Made by a program: the position numbers and the translations under genes. This document shows, piece after piece, positions 43,027 to 52,726 of a stretch of DNA of 64,000 bases (the stretch's first letter is position 1; every line of letters starts with the position of its first letter). The notes under the pieces were generated by a model. That model was not told the origin of the DNA, made no database searches, and saw only the letters and a program-made list of their open reading frames with translations. The stretch covers positions 1 through 64,000 of the forward strand of contig JAUBSN010000040.1 in the NCBI GenBank assembly GCA_036704825.1, given 5' to 3'. The DNA is from Microcoleus sp036704825. GTDB lineage: Bacteria > Cyanobacteriota > Cyanobacteriia > Cyanobacteriales > Microcoleaceae.

Positions 43027-46000
43027 ATGGCAACAAGTACCAACTTTCAGCAGGACTACCAACGGGCAGAAGCGGCCTACATGGATGGCAATTATTCCGA
43101 AGCTGCAGCCCTAGTTTATCAATTAGTAGAAGATTTTCCCGAAGACCCCAGCGCTCGCCTGCTGTGCGGACACATTTACTGCTACGGACTGCAACAGTAT
43201 GAGGTGGCGCGGGAACAGTATACGGTTGTGCTAGGCCTGAGTGACGACCCAAGTTTGGTGGAACACGCTCACAGCGGAATTACCTACACAGACCAATTTT
43301 TATCTGGAGAACTGCAAACGGAAAATTTCGAGGCTTTGTCTGCTGAAACTGAATTAGAATTCTACCCAGACTTATCTCTCGATGAAGGGTTAGAAGACCC
43401 GGATTTGGAACTTTTCCAAGGAAATTCACCATCGCTTTCCTATACAAGTCAATCCCCAGACGAAATGGAAAACGAGGACTTGGCAGACTTGGGCATGAGC
43501 GGCTTGGGGTGGGAAGTAGAAGACGACGATGGCGCAGGCTTAGTCCCAGAAGATTTAGCCTCAGATTCTAACCCCTTTGGTGGCGACAGCGGCGGAATGG
43601 CAGCTTATGCTGAGACCTCCGACTCGTTAGAAATAGACGAGTTTGCCGACTCGGACTTTGGAGACCCTTTTGCCTTAAAAGATGATGGAGGGCTTGATGC
43701 TGCTGGCGTGTCTAGCAGCAAAGTGTCTGGGAAAAGCCCGCCTTACTCAGGAGATTCGTTTTCAGAAGCTCCAACTCAGATGCTCAACGGTCAAAGTTTT
43801 GCCCCTTCAGAAAGCGGGAATTCCTTTGACTCGAACGAACTCGACTCCCCCATCGGGCCCTCGGACAATTTTGGCGAACCTTTTGGTGCGCTCGATTTGC
43901 CAGACGAATTCGACGATAACTCCGACTACGACTACCAATCCCCGCCCCAGAGCGGCCAAAATTACGGTCGTAACAGACCTGAAGCCGAAGCAGAAGATCC
44001 CTTTGCCGAGGCGATGCCCTCGTCGGGTTTCGGGTCTTCTCGACCTCAAAACAAACAGCCGAATAACGGGTCGGACTACTCGTCAAACTATTCGCTGGCG
44101 GAAGACGAAACGCTGTTGATGGGAGGTGCTGTCCCCAATTCTCAGTCGCCAAGGTCGAGCCGGGGACAATTTAATTCAGTCGATCCAGCCTCCGCCAACA
44201 GCAACGGTTACAGCGACTCGGAACCCCCGGCATTTGGCTCTAGAGACAACTTCGAGTTAGATGCTTTTGAAGACGACGCTTTCAGCGATTCTTTCTCTTT
44301 CGACGAAAACGAACAAGCAACAGCTTTCGGAGCTTCCGACAAGAACAGCAGCGCCTGGTCGTCAAAAGCTGGGAACGCTCAAGAACACAGCGACTTTTTA
44401 GACGAATTTGACGAGTTTGACGATTTTGGCAATTTGCCGGATTTTGATATCTCAGAAGATGCCAGCAGTTCAATATTGACTAGAGGCAACACCAATTTCG
44501 GCAACTCGACCAGCGGCATGATGGGAACGACCGGCAGCAGCCTGGACTTTGACAACAGCGATGGCTCAGCAATTCGGGATGACGAAATATTTAGCATAAG
44601 CGGCCCGGCTGATGCGTCTGTGCCGACTTTTTCTCCCACCGAAACAGAAGCGCTCGATACTTCGGTAACAGTAGAACAGGGGGGACTGGCTTTCTTGGAA
44701 AATGCCCCTTTGTTTACAAAACAGTTGTACACGGCAATCGGGGCGGGACTGGTTTCTCTGGTAGCTGTGGCTTTCGTCACCAACATTGCCTCCTATCAAG
44801 CTCTGCGGCAAGACAAACCGGAGGCGATCGTTTACCTGCGCCAAACAGGCTGGGTAATGACCGCAGCAGCAGGCTTTACGAGCTTTTTAACTTCTTGGGG
44901 CATCGGCCAGTTGATCGCCAAGCAGGTACGCAAGTCGTCGGATAATTTGCAAGCTCAGTTCGATGCGGTGTCTCAAGGAACTTTGGACGCTCGCGCTACG
45001 GTTTACTCGGAAGATGAATTTGGCAAAATGGCTGCTAAATTCAACCACATGGCGAAGGTCATCCAAACTACGATTAGCGATACCAGGCGCAAGTCGGACG
45101 AGCAGGAACAGGCAAAAGAAGACTTGCAGCGCCAAGTGATTCGCTTGCTAGACGACGTGGAAGGAGCGGCCCGGGGTGACTTGACGGTGACTGCAGAAGT
45201 CACTGCAGACGTTTTGGGTGCTGTTGCTGACTCGTTTAACTTGACAATTCAAAATCTGCGCGAAATTGTCCACCAGGTGAAGCAGGCGGCGCGGGAGGTC
45301 AGCAAAGGCGCTACGGATAGTGCCAAGTTTGCGGGCGATTTGTCTTCAGACGCGCTGCGGCAAGCTGAGGAATTGGCGGCAACGCTGAACTCGGTGCAAG
45401 TCCTCACCGATGCGATTCAGCGGGTCGCAGAGAGCGCTAGAGAGGCGGAAGAAGTGGCTCGGGGCGCGGCGGCAACGGCTCTCAAAGGAGGCGAGGCTGT
45501 GGAGCGAACGGTGGCCGGAATTTTGGAAATTCGCGAAACAGTAGCAGAAACCACGAGAAAAGTCAAGAGGTTGGCGGAAGCTTCTCAAGAAATTTCTAAG
45601 ATTGTGGCTTTAATTGCGACGATCGCCTCCCGGACGAATTTGTTGGCCCTCAACGCCAGTATAGAGGCGGCGAGAGCTGGGGAAGCGGGCAGGGGTTTCG
45701 CGATCGTGGCAGACGAGGTGCGACAACTGGCAGACCGATCGGCTAAGTCTTTGAAAGAAATCGAACAGATCGTGATGCAAATTCAAAGCGAAACCGGCGC
45801 GGTAATGACGGCGATGGAAGAAGGGACGCAGCAGGTTATTGAGGGGACAAAATTGGCAGAACAGGCGAAGCGATCGCTTGAAGATATCATTCAAGTAACT
45901 AACCGAATTGACGTGTTAGTGCGATCGATTACTGCCGACACTGTAGAGCAAAACGAAACAGCTCGCGCAGTGGCCAGTGTGATGCAGGCTGTCGAATTAA

Positions 46001-46125
46001 CTGCTCAGGAAACGTCCCAAGAAGCGCAGCGAGTTTCGGGTGCTTTGCAAAATTTGGTGGGCGTTGCTCGCGACCTTTTGACATCGGTGGAAAGATTCCG
46101 AGTAGAAACAGCAGAAAGGCAGTAA
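43027..46125 (+). CDS. hmpD: Methyl-accepting chemotaxis protein HmpD (PilJ-like)
   Basis: The 1032-residue product starts at ATG 43027 (MATSTNFQQDYQRAEAAYMD), preceded by AGAGGG; a longer upstream frame is encoded by the repeat and rejected. Residues 1-110 look TPR-like (AAYMDGNYSEAAALVYQLVE). A ~440-residue acidic, Asp/Ser/Asn-rich disordered region follows. Two transmembrane segments (LYTAIGAGLVSLVAVAFVTN, about 560-580, and TGWVMTAAAGFTSFLTSWGI, about 610-630) are followed by a HAMP domain and a cytoplasmic signalling hairpin with IASRTNLLALNASIEAARAG and EAGRGFAIVADEVRQLADRS (about 865-905). It senses a signal for twitching/gliding and controls HmpE through HmpC. The disordered region is unusually long. 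Confidence 0.93.
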   Translation: MATSTNFQQDYQRAEAAYMDGNYSEAAALVYQLVEDFPEDPSARLLCGHIYCYGLQQYEVAREQYTVVLGLSDDPSLVEHAHSGITYTDQFLSGELQTENFEALSAETELEFYPDLSLDEGLEDPDLELFQGNSPSLSYTSQSPDEMENEDLADLGMSGLGWEVEDDDGAGLVPEDLASDSNPFGGDSGGMAAYAETSDSLEIDEFADSDFGDPFALKDDGGLDAAGVSSSKVSGKSPPYSGDSFSEAPTQMLNGQSFAPSESGNSFDSNELDSPIGPSDNFGEPFGALDLPDEFDDNSDYDYQSPPQSGQNYGRNRPEAEAEDPFAEAMPSSGFGSSRPQNKQPNNGSDYSSNYSLAEDETLLMGGAVPNSQSPRSSRGQFNSVDPASANSNGYSDSEPPAFGSRDNFELDAFEDDAFSDSFSFDENEQATAFGASDKNSSAWSSKAGNAQEHSDFLDEFDEFDDFGNLPDFDISEDASSSILTRGNTNFGNSTSGMMGTTGSSLDFDNSDGSAIRDDEIFSISGPADASVPTFSPTETEALDTSVTVEQGGLAFLENAPLFTKQLYTAIGAGLVSLVAVAFVTNIASYQALRQDKPEAIVYLRQTGWVMTAAAGFTSFLTSWGIGQLIAKQVRKSSDNLQAQFDAVSQGTLDARATVYSEDEFGKMAAKFNHMAKVIQTTISDTRRKSDEQEQAKEDLQRQVIRLLDDVEGAARGDLTVTAEVTADVLGAVADSFNLTIQNLREIVHQVKQAAREVSKGATDSAKFAGDLSSDALRQAEELAATLNSVQVLTDAIQRVAESAREAEEVARGAAATALKGGEAVERTVAGILEIRETVAETTRKVKRLAEASQEISKIVALIATIASRTNLLALNASIEAARAGEAGRGFAIVADEVRQLADRSAKSLKEIEQIVMQIQSETGAVMTAMEEGTQQVIEGTKLAEQAKRSLEDIIQVTNRIDVLVRSITADTVEQNETARAVASVMQAVELTAQETSQEAQRVSGALQNLVGVARDLLTSVERFRVETAERQ

Positions 46126-46173
46126 TCAATTGTCTAATGCTTTTTTTGCTGGCTGATTTACAAGCACGTTAGT

Positions 46174-46941
46174 GTGGCAACAATGGCATACAAAAAGCAA
46201 CCTCGCAGTCTTGAAACCGCTGCGGGGATGCCAATCCAACACCTAAAGGAATTAGGAGTTGCACAGATGGACTACAACATAGTAGAGGTTATTCCTGGTA
46301 TATTTGGTGAAATACAGCCGGCGGGCTGTATTATCTTTACCCTATCAAAAAACAGCAGGGGCTATGCCAACAAAATACTTCGCATTAACGGTGAATGGAA
46401 AACGCTGAATGTTCACCGTTTAGTATTAGAAAATATCTTAGATAGTCCGATTAGACCGGAATACTTTGCTTGCCACACTTGCGATGTCCGCAACTGCATT
46501 CATCCCAACCATTTATGGGAAGGTTCTAGACTGGAAAATTCTCAAGATAGGTTTAAAAAAGGACGCATTAAAGATGTAGGAAGTACATCGGCTTCTCAAC
46601 CTCAAAAACAAGTGCGAGGCATAGAAGTAATTCCAGGCATTCGCGCTGAAATACAGCCGAACGGCTGCCTGATTTGTACCTTGGCTAAAAGAAGTGATGG
46701 TTGCGCCATTAAGGGTACTAAAATTAATGGTAAAACAAAAAGTTTCTACGCTCGCAGACTTGTACTGGAACACAAACTGGGACGGCCTGTTAAACCCGGT
46801 TATTTTGCGTGTCACAGTTGCGACGATCGCGGTTGTGTCAATCCCGACGACCATTTGTGGGAAGGAACCCCGCCGAATCACTCCCGCGATGCCAAGCGAA
46901 AAAAACCGCTTTCCTTTCTTTCCCGGCAAGATATGTCCTAA
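46174..46941 (+). CDS. Double-HNH homing-endonuclease-like protein, C-terminus lost by frameshift
   Basis: GTG 46174 or ATG 46183 gives ~253 residues. Two tandem copies of an HNH_3-type zinc-binding module are visible: residues about 37-122 with RLVLENILDSPIRPEYFACH, CDVRNCIHPNHLWEGS, and about 147-243 with RLVLEHKLGRPVKPGYFACH and CDDRGCVNPDDHLWEG. Each has the Cys/His pattern for a Zn loop and the HNH-type catalytic His. Free-standing HNH endonucleases of this sort spread by cutting gene variants lacking them. The frame ends prematurely at TAA 46939-46941; a matching C-terminal helix-turn-helix is in another frame (46906-47092). It interrupts the chemosensory cluster between hmpD and hmpE. 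Confidence 0.8.
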   Translation: MATMAYKKQPRSLETAAGMPIQHLKELGVAQMDYNIVEVIPGIFGEIQPAGCIIFTLSKNSRGYANKILRINGEWKTLNVHRLVLENILDSPIRPEYFACHTCDVRNCIHPNHLWEGSRLENSQDRFKKGRIKDVGSTSASQPQKQVRGIEVIPGIRAEIQPNGCLICTLAKRSDGCAIKGTKINGKTKSFYARRLVLEHKLGRPVKPGYFACHSCDDRGCVNPDDHLWEGTPPNHSRDAKRKKPLSFLSRQDMS

Positions 46942-47092
46942 CCGCAAACTCAAACCCGAACAGTTGCGCGAGATTCGCTATCTTTTAAGTAGTGAGGGCA
47001 TATCGAAAGCAAAAATAGCCAGGACATTTGCGATATCTCGCAGTCAAATTATTCTCTTGGCAAGGGGCGAGATATACAGAGACCTTCTCTAA
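46906..47092 (+). pseudogene. Severed C-terminal DNA-binding tail of the HNH endonuclease
   Basis: In the +1 frame this reads ...FFPGKICPNRKLKPEQLREI, then RYLLSSEGISKAKIARTFAI and SRSQIILLARGEIYRDLL. This is the helix-turn-helix that normally ends HNH homing endonucleases (..AKIA..F.vSRS.I..I..G..W). The frames would join if a run of seven A (46899-46905) were one A shorter, so a single-base insertion in that tract probably separated them. If sequencing error, the intact gene spans 46174-47092 (about 305 residues). Confidence 0.7.
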
Positions 47093-47143
47093 AACTACTA
47101 ACACAGACCCAATACAATAACGCTTAAAATCAGGAATAAAACT

Positions 47144-50100
47144 ATGCTGCCGGAGCAACAACAGAGGATAATGGGCTACTTTATTGAGGAGGCAAAAGAC
47201 CACCTCAATACGATCGAACAAGGCTTGCTGAATCTGCAAACCACGATCGAAGACCCAGAACTGGTCAACGAAGTATTTAGGGCCGCTCACTCTGTCAAAG
47301 GAGGAGCAGCAATGCTGGGGCTGACCAGCATTCAGCAAACAGCTCACCGACTAGAAGATAGTTTTAAAGTTTTAAAAGAGTGCAGCGTTAAAGTAGACCA
47401 ACAGCTAGAGTCCCTGTTTCTGCGAATTTTTGACACGTTGCAAGGACTGTTAGAGCAACTGTCGGGGCCTTTCGGACTGACAGAAGAATTGGGAGAACAA
47501 ATGGTTCGAGAATTAGAACCTGTATTTGAAGAACTCAACGGGCACTTGGGGGGACTCGTCGGACTCGGAGAACACCGTGCAGACCTCAACAGCGCTCTGT
47601 CCGTACTCGAACCAGTTACGGCCCAGATGGGAGTCGGGGCGTTTGCCTCGTCAAGGAGTTTTCCAGATTCGCAGTCGGTTTACGCACCTGATGCCAGAAC
47701 AGCAGAAAACAGCGCCCTGCAGCTAGTATTTGACTCGGACGTACCCGCGAGGATGCGGGAACTCCTGCAAGAATTTAAACAGCCCGAAGGACCAGAAAGC
47801 AGGCGGCAACTCAAAAACATTTGTCGGAACTTGGCTTTGGCCGGGGAAGAATTTGAACTGCCCTGCTGGATAGAATTGATCCAAGCTGTATCCAAAGCGA
47901 TCGCCAACCCAGAAAATACCTACCGCACCCTAGCCCCAACCGTAATCAAAAACATCAAACAAGCTCAAGAACTGGTAATTTCCGGTCTAGAATCGTCGAT
48001 CGCACCAAGCGCAAAACTTCTGGCCCTCCAGCCGGCAGTTGCAGTTCCAGAAACAGATTTTGAAGATTTGCTGGCCTTCGCTCAACCGAGTAAATCCGGG
48101 ACAAACGCGGTTTCTGTTGAAGATGAAGCCTGGGATCTCGCGGGTTCGAGGGATTCCGGGGACGGATCGAACAAGCTGCTGCCGGCTATTTCCGAGCTGA
48201 GTATAAACGAACTGTTCGACCAGCTCGACAGCAGCGACAGCAGCGATGACGGCGGCATTCGATCGGTCCATTTCGACGATGCCGCCTTTGCAGAATCGGA
48301 TCTGGAGACAGGTGCTTTTAGAGGCTCGACCCGCACCGGCCCGGAAGTGGGCGCTGCAGAACTCAACACCCTAGCTGACTTGTTTGACGGCGAGTCCCCG
48401 GATCTCGACAGCGCTTGGGAAGAAGAAGAAGACCTCGACCCCGCACAGTCTTCTGGGATATCGGCGGCCCGAATGCTGGGGCTAGACGATGACAGTTCGG
48501 GCGACTTTACTGATTTGTTGTTTGACGAATACGGTGCAGAAAATTCGGAAACAAACGCGACCCCCCCGATTGACGACCTGACCAGCTTGTTTGGGGAGGA
48601 TTTGCTGTTTGGAGAAGAGGCAGAGAACCCGGCAGTAGCTGCCGATCGGAAAAATGGGAGCTCGAACCAGCAGTTAACTCGCAAACAGGTGAAAACGGGT
48701 AACGGTAGAGGCGGTTTGGAGCGACAAGAGGACGCGGTGGCCCCAGCCGGGGGACAAGCTGACGAAGATGCTCTCGGTACGCTTTTGGACGAGGTGGCTG
48801 CCCAAACTTCAGCAGGCGGTACGGACAACGCTGACTTCGATAACTTGTTCGGCGATTTAGATTTATCCGAGACAGCGGGCGTGCCGGCAGTCTCTTCGGA
48901 CTATGCCCTGAAGTCTGAGGCTTTGGGCGGGGAATCGAAGCAGCCTGCTGCGGGGGGGGGCAACAACGATTCGGCGGCGGTCGAAGCGCTTGAAGAGCCT
49001 GAAATGGATGATTTCGAGTTTCTCTCCGAACTTGGGGAGGATTCGGATTTGAGCGATCTGTTGGGGATTACTTCTAATTTCCTTGCTTCAGAAGACGAAG
49101 GTGAGGAAAACGGGGGCGATCGAGATCGAGCAGCAGGCATCGAACAAAATGAGGAAACAGACAACTTTCTTAACATGACATCAAATTCTGATTTAGATAT
49201 CCCTGCCAATGAAAACTGGCTAGAAGATGCTTTCGGTCTGGAAGACGAGTCTGTGCCACCGCTCAACCAGGAGCTCGACGATACAGATTTAGATGCGCTG
49301 TTTGGGGATACGACCTCAAGCGAGATTTCCGAGGACGAACAGACTGTGCGGGATCGGCAACGATCGGCTACTTCCCGAGAAGCCGCAGATTTAGCCGAAC
49401 TGTTCGGTTCTGTACCCACAGGTACCGAGTATGAGGCAGAAGCCTCGGAACCAGCCGGCGGGGATTGGCTGGGGGACTGGGATTCAGAATTGCCGAGCGC
49501 GGATGCGGGATTTGATGAAGGCGACTTGGAGAATTTGTTCGAGAACAACAGTGCGGCCGTTGCCCACCAAAGCTTGGCAAATTCGCCTCTTGTTGAACTT
49601 GAAGCTTTGTCCCGCGATCGTCCCGAGTCGGAAATTTCAAACAATGTCGAATCTGATGAAGTCCCAGATTTCGACTTCTTGGAGAATATGTTTTCCGAAG
49701 GCACGGTGCTGCAGGGCAATGCTGGATCGGCACCGTCATCGGACGCCGCTGCAGATGTGCAGGAACTGTCTGCCGAACCTCCCAAAGGTGTGTTCGACGA
49801 AGTGGGTGCAGATTTGTTCGATCGAGCCCAAACAGATACCGCCGGAAACTCCGAGGGCGAAGATGATTTGTTCGATGCCCTAGAAACCGATTTTTTGAGC
49901 GCGGATTTAGAGCCCCTGCCAGCAGAATCCCTCGACGGTATGTTGGAGGGCGATGCTGACTTGTTCTCGGCGATCGAAACCGGCGCCGCTCTCAACAACC
50001 AAGAATTAGAAGGTTTTGATGGCTTGTTGGATTCGATCGATGCTGAAGTTCTAGTGACTTCGGAACTCGCTTCCGGCTTGTGGGACGCCTCGGACGAGTC

Positions 50101-52462
50101 GGCCCAGACCCATTCCTCGGAGTTGGAAGAGGGCTCGCTGGCAGACTTTTTTGCCGAGGGCGAATCAGGCGAAGAAGATGCCGAAGGCAATTTTGACGAT
50201 TTAGAAGCACTGTTAATTGCAGGGGGTGCAGGAGCCGTCATAGCAGCTTCTGCGATCGCAAATCAGAGTCCGGTAAATACAGAAGTTTTCTCCGATCTCG
50301 AAGAACTCCTCAGCGAGAGCGCAACCATACCCGAAATTCACCAGCAACCCGCGACAACTGCCAGTAAATCCCCGCGCCCTGCTGCCGAAGAAACCGACGA
50401 CGAATTTGGCGATTTGGAAAAACTGCTCGAAGATCCCAAAGACGGCGGCCGCTCCGGGGAAGCCAATATCGGACCCTCCGCGATCGGCAGACCCCGGCGC
50501 AACATGCGGGCGGGCGGGTTCGGCGACCAGACAATGCGGGTTCCCATCAAGCAACTGGATAACCTCAGCAATTTGATGGGGGAACTGGTGGTAAACCGCA
50601 ACAGCTTGGAGCAAGACCAAGAACGGATGCGGCAGTTTTTGGACAATTTGCTGCACCAGGTAACGCTGCTGAGCGACGTGAGCCAGCGGACTCAGGATTT
50701 CTACGAGCGGAGTCTGTTGGAGATTGCTTTGCTGGCAAACCGCCAGCAGGGACACCGATCGTCCTGGCGCTCTGAGGATGCGGCCCACACCCGGGAAAGT
50801 GCCTGGAGACCGGAGGAAATGGACAGGTTTACTCCTTTCCACAGTTTGGCTCAGGAGATTATCGAGCTGATCGTGCGGGTGCGGGAGTCGGCGGCGGACA
50901 TTGAGTTTTTGGTGGATGAGGCGGATCAGGTGACTCGCCAACTGCGCCAAGTCACTACTCAACTGCAAGAAGGTTTGACTCGCGCCCGGATGAAGCCGTT
51001 TGCGGAGACGACGGACAGGCTGTTCCGGGCGGTGCGGGAAATTGCGATCAAGTGCGGGAAGCAGGCTCAGTTGCAGGTTGAGGGTAAGGATATTTTGATC
51101 GACAAGATGATTGTGGATCAGCTTTACGACCCGATGACTCATTTGGTGAACAATGCGATTACTCACGGGATCGAACCGCCAGAGGTGCGTCAGGCGGCCG
51201 GGAAGCCGGCAGTGGGCAGGATTACGATTCGGGCTTTCCACCAAGGGAATCAAACGGTGATTTCGGTTTCTGACGACGGGGCCGGAATTGACCCGCAAAA
51301 GGTGAAGGCGAAGGCGATCAAGCAGGGTTTGCTGACGGCGGCTCAGGCTCAGAGGATGTCTCGATCGGAAGTTTACGATTTGCTGTTTATGCCCGGTTTC
51401 AGCACTCAGGAACAGGCTACGGAATATGCCGGCCGCGGGGTCGGTATGGATGTGGTGCGGACTTGCTTGCAGGAGATTCGGGGGACGGTGGGGATCGATT
51501 CAACCATCGGCAAGGGGACTGTGTTTACAATCCGTTTGCCTCTGGTGTTGAGCATTTCTAAGGCTCTGACTTGCATTAGCGATCGAGCCCGCATCGCATT
51601 CCCGATGGATGGGGTCGAGGATATGATCGACGTGCCCCGGGATCAGGTGGCGACGGGGGCGGACGGTTTGCCTTGCATTGAGTGGCGGGGTCAAAGCTTG
51701 CCGTTCCGGCCGCTGCGGGAGTTGCTGGCTTACAACCGCCATTTGGGCCGCGGCAGCGTTTACGGGTTTAATACTGACGATGACATGATTTCGGTGATCG
51801 TGCTGCGGTCTGCTGGCAATTTCTTGGCGGTGCAGGTGGATCAGGTTTCGACGGAACAGGAAATTGTGATCAAACCGTTGGAGGGGCCGGTGCCGAAGCC
51901 GATCGGGATCGCTGGGGCCACGGTGCTCGGAGACGGTCGGATCGTGGCGATTGCGGATGTTCTGGAACTGATAGATTTGGCTACCGGCAGGCTGCGGAAG
52001 GAAGCTGGCGGTACGCTTTGGGATGAAAGCAATCAAGCTCCTGCCGAGGCAGAAATCGAGAAGACCGAGCCGACTGTGCTGATTGTAGATGATTCGATTA
52101 CGGTGCGATCGCTCTTGTCGATTACTTTCGAGAAGTCTGGCTATCGTGTAGAAGAAGCTCGCGACGGTAAGGAAGCTTGGGAAAAGATGAAATCCGGTCT
52201 GCCTTGCGATATCGTTTTCTGCGATATTGAGATGCCGAGAATGGACGGTTTGGAACTACTTTCTCGGATGCAGAAGGATGCGGTTTTGTGTGAATTGCCG
52301 ATCGCGATGCTAACTTCTCGCGGTGCTGACAGGCACCGCCAAATGGCTTACAGTTTGGGCGCAAAAGGTTATTTCACTAAGCCTTATTTGGAGGAGCAAT
52401 TGCTTGATGCTGCTTCTCGGATGTTGAAAGGTGAGGTTGTCGGTGCTCCGGTTGGTGTGTAA
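47144..52462 (+). CDS. hmpE: CheA hybrid histidine kinase with receiver, HmpE (PilL-like)
   Basis: The 1772-residue protein starts MLPEQQQRIMGYFIEEAKDH. An N-terminal Hpt domain has the phospho-His in VFRAAHSVKGGAAMLGL (about residue 48). About 800 residues of an acidic, Asp/Glu/Ser-rich linker follow (about 300-1120). Then come the CheA dimerisation segment (TMRVPIKQLDNLSNLMGELV, about 1130), HATPase with LYDPMTHLVNNAITHGIEPP and VSDDGAGIDPQKV (G1) and GRGVGMDVVRTC (G2), a CheW domain, and a C-terminal CheY receiver (VLIVDDSITVRSLLSITFEK; Asp in IVFCDIEMPRMDGLE, about 1692; TKPY). HmpE is the kinase of the gliding chemosensory system, phosphorylating HmpA. It is the last gene of the cluster and separated from hmpD by the HNH gene. 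Confidence 0.93.
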   Translation: MLPEQQQRIMGYFIEEAKDHLNTIEQGLLNLQTTIEDPELVNEVFRAAHSVKGGAAMLGLTSIQQTAHRLEDSFKVLKECSVKVDQQLESLFLRIFDTLQGLLEQLSGPFGLTEELGEQMVRELEPVFEELNGHLGGLVGLGEHRADLNSALSVLEPVTAQMGVGAFASSRSFPDSQSVYAPDARTAENSALQLVFDSDVPARMRELLQEFKQPEGPESRRQLKNICRNLALAGEEFELPCWIELIQAVSKAIANPENTYRTLAPTVIKNIKQAQELVISGLESSIAPSAKLLALQPAVAVPETDFEDLLAFAQPSKSGTNAVSVEDEAWDLAGSRDSGDGSNKLLPAISELSINELFDQLDSSDSSDDGGIRSVHFDDAAFAESDLETGAFRGSTRTGPEVGAAELNTLADLFDGESPDLDSAWEEEEDLDPAQSSGISAARMLGLDDDSSGDFTDLLFDEYGAENSETNATPPIDDLTSLFGEDLLFGEEAENPAVAADRKNGSSNQQLTRKQVKTGNGRGGLERQEDAVAPAGGQADEDALGTLLDEVAAQTSAGGTDNADFDNLFGDLDLSETAGVPAVSSDYALKSEALGGESKQPAAGGGNNDSAAVEALEEPEMDDFEFLSELGEDSDLSDLLGITSNFLASEDEGEENGGDRDRAAGIEQNEETDNFLNMTSNSDLDIPANENWLEDAFGLEDESVPPLNQELDDTDLDALFGDTTSSEISEDEQTVRDRQRSATSREAADLAELFGSVPTGTEYEAEASEPAGGDWLGDWDSELPSADAGFDEGDLENLFENNSAAVAHQSLANSPLVELEALSRDRPESEISNNVESDEVPDFDFLENMFSEGTVLQGNAGSAPSSDAAADVQELSAEPPKGVFDEVGADLFDRAQTDTAGNSEGEDDLFDALETDFLSADLEPLPAESLDGMLEGDADLFSAIETGAALNNQELEGFDGLLDSIDAEVLVTSELASGLWDASDESAQTHSSELEEGSLADFFAEGESGEEDAEGNFDDLEALLIAGGAGAVIAASAIANQSPVNTEVFSDLEELLSESATIPEIHQQPATTASKSPRPAAEETDDEFGDLEKLLEDPKDGGRSGEANIGPSAIGRPRRNMRAGGFGDQTMRVPIKQLDNLSNLMGELVVNRNSLEQDQERMRQFLDNLLHQVTLLSDVSQRTQDFYERSLLEIALLANRQQGHRSSWRSEDAAHTRESAWRPEEMDRFTPFHSLAQEIIELIVRVRESAADIEFLVDEADQVTRQLRQVTTQLQEGLTRARMKPFAETTDRLFRAVREIAIKCGKQAQLQVEGKDILIDKMIVDQLYDPMTHLVNNAITHGIEPPEVRQAAGKPAVGRITIRAFHQGNQTVISVSDDGAGIDPQKVKAKAIKQGLLTAAQAQRMSRSEVYDLLFMPGFSTQEQATEYAGRGVGMDVVRTCLQEIRGTVGIDSTIGKGTVFTIRLPLVLSISKALTCISDRARIAFPMDGVEDMIDVPRDQVATGADGLPCIEWRGQSLPFRPLRELLAYNRHLGRGSVYGFNTDDDMISVIVLRSAGNFLAVQVDQVSTEQEIVIKPLEGPVPKPIGIAGATVLGDGRIVAIADVLELIDLATGRLRKEAGGTLWDESNQAPAEAEIEKTEPTVLIVDDSITVRSLLSITFEKSGYRVEEARDGKEAWEKMKSGLPCDIVFCDIEMPRMDGLELLSRMQKDAVLCELPIAMLTSRGADRHRQMAYSLGAKGYFTKPYLEEQLLDAASRMLKGEVVGAPVGV

Positions 52463-52479
52463 TGTGTAAATGTGCGTTT

Positions 52480-52656
52480 ATCTGCGGTTAAAAAATGGTA
52501 ATTTGTTAACCGCAGATGAAAATGAATAGACGCGGATTAACGCAGATAATCTCTAATTTATCTGCGTTAATCTGTGTTCATCTGCCTATATCTGCGGTTA
52601 AAAAAGGTAATTTGTTAACCGCAGATGAAAAGGGATGGACGCGGATTCACGCAGAT
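52480..52656. repeat. Two copies of a ~68-bp 'AACCGCAGAT' repeat
   Basis: Copy 1 spans 52480-52547 and copy 2 52590-52656. Each has atctgcggtt...aaccgcagat arms followed by gacgcggatt(a/c)acgcagat. Between the copies is atctgcgttaatctgtgttcatctgcc. This fills the spacer after hmpE. A short frame here is encoded by the repeats and is rejected. Confidence 0.85.
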
Positions 52657-52726
52657 TTAGCTCGCGCTTTGGGTTTTGGTGGTAGGCTGGGAAAGTGGGG
52701 TGTAGCGGGAGGGCGATCGGTTATTT

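Noticed and set aside
48901..50241. Minus-strand 446-residue Ser-rich frame opposite hmpE
   Set aside because: It mirrors the acidic Asp/Glu/Ser linker of HmpE and has no independent start signals.
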